A DNA stretch of 7,673 bases, from the NCBI GenBank assembly GCA_019247755.1, contig JAFBAM010000210.1, positions 1 through 7,673 on the forward strand, given 5' to 3'. Source of the stretch: Sphingomonas sp. GTDB lineage: Bacteria > Pseudomonadota > Alphaproteobacteria > Sphingomonadales > Sphingomonadaceae. Under the pieces are notes generated by a model that worked only from the letters and a program-made list of their open reading frames with translations, did not search any database and was not told the DNA's origin. The position numbers and the translations under genes are program-made. Every line of letters starts with the position of its first letter. Position 1 is the stretch's first letter. Positions 5,800-7,673 of the stretch are shown here, one piece after another.

Positions 5800-6582
5800 T
5801 TACTTGGCGGTCGTCGGAGTGCGGACCGGCTCGCTGGGAGCGGTCGCGGTCCGGGCCGGAGCGGCCGTGCGCGACGGAGCAGCGCCGCCGAGGCGCGGCT
5901 TCACCGCGCCGTCCGACATCAGGTAGCCGTGAAGGTCGTTCGTGAAGGCCGCAAGGTCCTCCATGATCGACTTGTTGCGGCGGACGAGCCAGTTGTAGGC
6001 GAGCACCGCAGGAACCGCGACGACGAGGCCGAGCGCGGTCATGATCAGCGCTTCACCGACCGGGCCGGCGACGGCGTCGATCGAGGCCTGACCGGATGCA
6101 CCGATGCGGATCAGCGCGCGGTAGATGCCGACGACGGTGCCGAACAGACCGATGAACGGAGCGGTCGAGCCGACCGTCGCGAGGAAGGCCAGGCCTTCAC
6201 CCAGGCGGGCGCTAATCGCACCCTGGCTGCGCGCCAGGCTGTTCGCCATCCAGTCGTGCTGATCGATCGGGTCGGTCAGCTTGCCGTGCTGGTCCTGAGC
6301 GACCAGCGCGTCATCGACGATCGCGCGATAGGCGCTCTTCGCTTCGAGCTTGGTCGAAGCGTCGCGCAGGTTCGGCGAATTCCAGAAGCTCGCGCGGACC
6401 TTGCGGCCCTGGGCGATGATCTTCTGCTGCTGCATCAGCTTCGTGAAGAGGATGTAGAAGGAGAAAATCGACATCAGGACGAGGATCGTGAACACCGAGA
6501 TGGCGATGATGCCGCCCTGCTGGAGCGCGGGAACCAGACCATAAGGGTTTGCAGTGGGTGCTGCGGCGGGTGCTGCTTGCAT
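5800..6582 (-). CDS. exbB: ExbB/TolQ/MotA-family proton channel protein
   Basis: ExbB forms the pentameric inner-membrane ring around ExbD and uses the proton gradient to drive TonB. The 260 residues show three transmembrane helices at about 23-47, 130-152 and 177-199, with a cytoplasmic loop between the first two. Thr149 in LFGTVVGIYRAL, Glu177 in GEALIMTALGL and Thr182 align by motif with E. coli ExbB Thr148, Glu176 and Thr181, the residues lining the channel. The N-terminus is Ala/Pro-rich (MQAAPAAAPTANPYG) and lacks a long periplasmic extension. The C-terminal 30 residues form a disordered Ala/Pro/Thr/Arg tail. The start is supported by AAGGAAA upstream. It lies 51 bases after tonB. The sequence alone hardly separates ExbB from TolQ; the neighbouring tonB favours ExbB. 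Confidence 0.95.
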   Translation of the reverse strand: MQAAPAAAPTANPYGLVPALQQGGIIAISVFTILVLMSIFSFYILFTKLMQQQKIIAQGRKVRASFWNSPNLRDASTKLEAKSAYRAIVDDALVAQDQHGKLTDPIDQHDWMANSLARSQGAISARLGEGLAFLATVGSTAPFIGLFGTVVGIYRALIRIGASGQASIDAVAGPVGEALIMTALGLVVAVPAVLAYNWLVRRNKSIMEDLAAFTNDLHGYLMSDGAVKPRLGGAAPSRTAAPARTATAPSEPVRTPTTAK

Positions 6583-6633
6583 GCTGTGCTTTCCTTTTCG
6601 AAACCTAAATCAAAAAAATCCAAGAAGCGGGCT

Positions 6634-7287
<654 letters not shown>

Positions 7288-7290
7288 TAA

Positions 7291-7361
7291 CCCGTAAATC
7301 TCCTCGACACGCCACGGGCGAACCCGCGGCCCCTCTCCCGGGCGTTTGGACGCTCGCCCGT
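7291..7361 (-). promoter_or_regulatory. Possible structured 5' leader of tonB
   Basis: An 8-base inverted repeat, ACGGGCGA (minus strand, 7361-7354) and TCGCCCGT (7321-7314), encloses a GC-rich loop in front of tonB. The CCCGT part of the second arm can instead pair with ACGGG at 7295-7291. That pairing would enclose the GAGGAG ribosome binding site (7305-7300) in the loop. A further 6-bp pairing, CGGGCG with CGCCCG, competes for the first arm. These are visible complementarities only, and the transcript start is unknown. Confidence 0.35.
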
Positions 7362-7375
7362 CACATGGTTAATCT

Positions 7376-7400
7376 GCCGATGTATCAAAATATCATCGGC
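7376..7400. promoter_or_regulatory. Perfect 7-bp dyad with 11-base AT-rich spacer upstream of tonB
   Basis: GCCGATG (7376-7382) and CATCGGC (7394-7400) are perfect inverted arms around the AT-rich spacer TATCAAAATAT. The element sits about 90-115 bases ahead of the tonB start in otherwise GC-rich DNA, a plausible operator position. It could also be an RNA stem. It does not resemble a standard Fur box, so the regulator is unknown. Confidence 0.45.
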
Positions 7401-7496
7401 GACAAGCGCGCCTCCTTATCCCCGGCTCAAAGGCGGCGCAACGGATTTTGTTCCACAGGCGGAAAGCCTGAAACTAGTGTTGTTAAGCCGACTTAT

Positions 7497-7673
7497 TCAA
7501 AGCTGGGGCCATGCTCCGGAGAAAGAAGCGATTTCAACCCCAACTCCATGCGCCTCGGGGTAGACATCGGGCTTCGACAACCGGATGCGCAAAGCCGCAA
7601 TCCCCTTGAACGCGGAAACCCGCTCGAAGATCGCATGCGCCAATGTTTCCTGCAGGTTGTAGCGTTTTGCTGA
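7497..7673 (-). CDS. folB: Dihydroneopterin aldolase-like protein (FolB family), C-terminal end
   Basis: The last 58 codons of a gene that enters from the right edge, ending in TGA at 7497-7499. The residues YNLQETLAHAIFERV, then IAALRIRLSKPDVYPEAHGV and GVEIAS, match the end of the FolB/FolX fold: a helix, a strand, the conserved Lys-Pro (Lys34 of this fragment) and a final Val-Glu-Ile strand. FolB cleaves 7,8-dihydroneopterin to 6-hydroxymethyl-dihydropterin in folate synthesis. The N-terminal half with most active-site residues lies outside the window, so FolB cannot be separated from the epimerase FolX or a divergent paralogue. The 209-base gap before tonB suggests a separate unit. I see no strong terminator, only a 5-bp CAGGC/GCCTG stem near 7457-7471 with no U-run. 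Confidence 0.72.
   Translation of the reverse strand, partial: SAKRYNLQETLAHAIFERVSAFKGIAALRIRLSKPDVYPEAHGVGVEIASFSGAWPQL

Overview
The window is GC-rich, tightly packed bacterial DNA in which every convincing gene lies on the minus strand. The protein features (a proline-rich TonB with a two-cysteine C-terminal domain, an exbB-exbD-exbD array, and glmU-glmS) suggest an alphaproteobacterium, most likely of the Sphingomonadales. That placement is an inference from protein style, not from a marker gene. Several long plus-strand reading frames are antisense shadows of these genes.

In minus-strand transcription order (right to left): the C-terminal end of a dihydroneopterin aldolase-like (FolB) gene at the right edge; a 209-base intergenic region with an inverted repeat and possible leader structure; the cluster tonB, exbB, exbD1, exbD2, closed by a very strong intrinsic terminator; a third exbD paralogue with its own ribosome binding site, preceded by AT-rich overlapping dyads; a second GC-rich terminator-like hairpin; glmU and then glmS; and the N-terminal two thirds of a phytanoyl-CoA dioxygenase-family (PhyH) gene running off the left edge.

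Two functional modules stand out. The first is the TonB energy-transduction machine: ExbB and ExbD form the proton-driven inner-membrane motor, and TonB passes the energy to outer-membrane receptors for iron complexes, vitamins or glycans. The extra ExbD copies suggest more than one form of the motor. The second is amino-sugar supply: GlmS makes glucosamine-6-phosphate and GlmU makes UDP-N-acetylglucosamine for peptidoglycan and lipid A; the intermediate enzyme GlmM is not in the window.

No intergenic gap exceeds about 300 bases. I found no rRNA, tRNA, CRISPR array, insertion sequence or phage gene. Most of the window is conserved housekeeping sequence. The most unusual parts are the third ExbD, with its CxxC linker, a 50-base stretch identical to exbD2 and a separate transcription signal, and the dyads and hairpins between the genes. 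I saw nothing that clearly amounts to an undescribed system.
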